Assembly (NCBI GenBank): GCA_964631325.1
Contig: CAZVWJ010000014.1
Location: 1-58,156, forward strand
DNA: 58,156 nt
From: CAZVWJ01 sp964631325
GTDB taxonomy: Bacteria > T1Sed10-126
Direction: 5' to 3'
Positions 58,015-58,156 of the stretch are shown here, piece by piece; the first letter of the stretch is position 1, and each line of letters starts with the position of its first letter. The notes under the pieces are model-generated. The model saw only the letters and a list, made by a program, of their open reading frames with translations, did no database searches and had not been told where the DNA came from. A program made the position numbers and the translations under genes.

Positions 58015-58156
58015 TCAGTAGTCACCAGGAAAATAAAAGGTTCCGAAGAACGTAAGAAGGTCTGGCGCATCTTTCATACCGGCTGAATAAAGACCAGCCG
58101 AGGGAAAAACAAGGGACAGTCCATAAAAACTCCAGATAAGCCCTCAACCATAAAAT

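Overview
This 58 kb window is chromosomal DNA from a bacterium that appears to be diderm (it has a secretin, HflK/HflC, AMIN-domain envelope proteins and lipoproteins), flagellated, type IV-piliated and probably naturally competent. I cannot assign the lineage from sequence alone. The dprA-xerC-flgB-flgC-fliE-fliF order is familiar from Firmicutes-type genomes, but the secretin argues for an outer membrane. GC content is moderate, Shine-Dalgarno sites are strong (AGGAGG variants), and TTG and GTG starts are common. No rRNA, tRNA or CRISPR array was seen.

Layout. (1) 98-21243, all on the minus strand, is a long colinear block. In transcription order it reads: a BON-like protein, a small membrane protein, panB, panC, a lipoyl-domain E2-like protein, an archaeo-eukaryotic-primase-like protein, a TIM-barrel isomerase, lipoamide dehydrogenase, alpha-glucan phosphorylase, secD, secF, hflK, hflC, a TPR lipoprotein, dprA, xerC, and after a repeat-filled gap flgB, flgC, fliE, fliF. 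(2) 21.6-32.9 kb is a mixed-strand housekeeping stretch: an orphan beta-rich/charged protein, moaA, glutamate dehydrogenase, a YcgR/PilZ protein, a small membrane protein, purB, purH, a 2'-5' RNA ligase-like enzyme and a methyltransferase. Its intergenic gaps hold several short inverted-repeat elements. (3) 33.0-55.6 kb, minus strand, is a type IV pilus and DNA-uptake region: a PilS/PilR-like pair, a PilM-PilN fusion, PilO, PilP, an eight-repeat Ig-like protein, a giant PilQ secretin, a GAF sensor, ndk, a 53-residue membrane protein, ComEC, a protein with three ComEA-type helix-hairpin-helix (HhH) modules, a metallo-beta-lactamase-fold protein and a lipoprotein with two HhH modules, closed by an intrinsic terminator. 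(4) 55.6-58.0 kb is accessory: an inverted-repeat element, a VapBC-type toxin-antitoxin pair and a DUF4143-type ATPase.

Most unusual is the pilus/competence region. The secretin carries two ComEA-like HhH modules at its C-terminus. PilM is fused to PilN and holds a 335-residue acidic insertion with six copies of a short (G/E)L-x-LG motif. At least seven HhH modules lie in this region, and both metallo-beta-lactamase-like domains lack key metal ligands. Together these suggest a DNA-uptake apparatus in which DNA-binding modules line the path from the outer-membrane pore to the ComEC channel. Other notable genes are a primase-polymerase-like protein with a PriL-like cysteine domain in a metabolic operon, an E2 acyltransferase that lost its catalytic His/Asp (E3-binding-protein-like), and a SecF with about 200 extra periplasmic residues. 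Three MITE-like elements have good terminal inverted repeats and 8-bp target duplications (two perfect, one 7 of 8). Functions are read from motifs by eye; no database search was possible.
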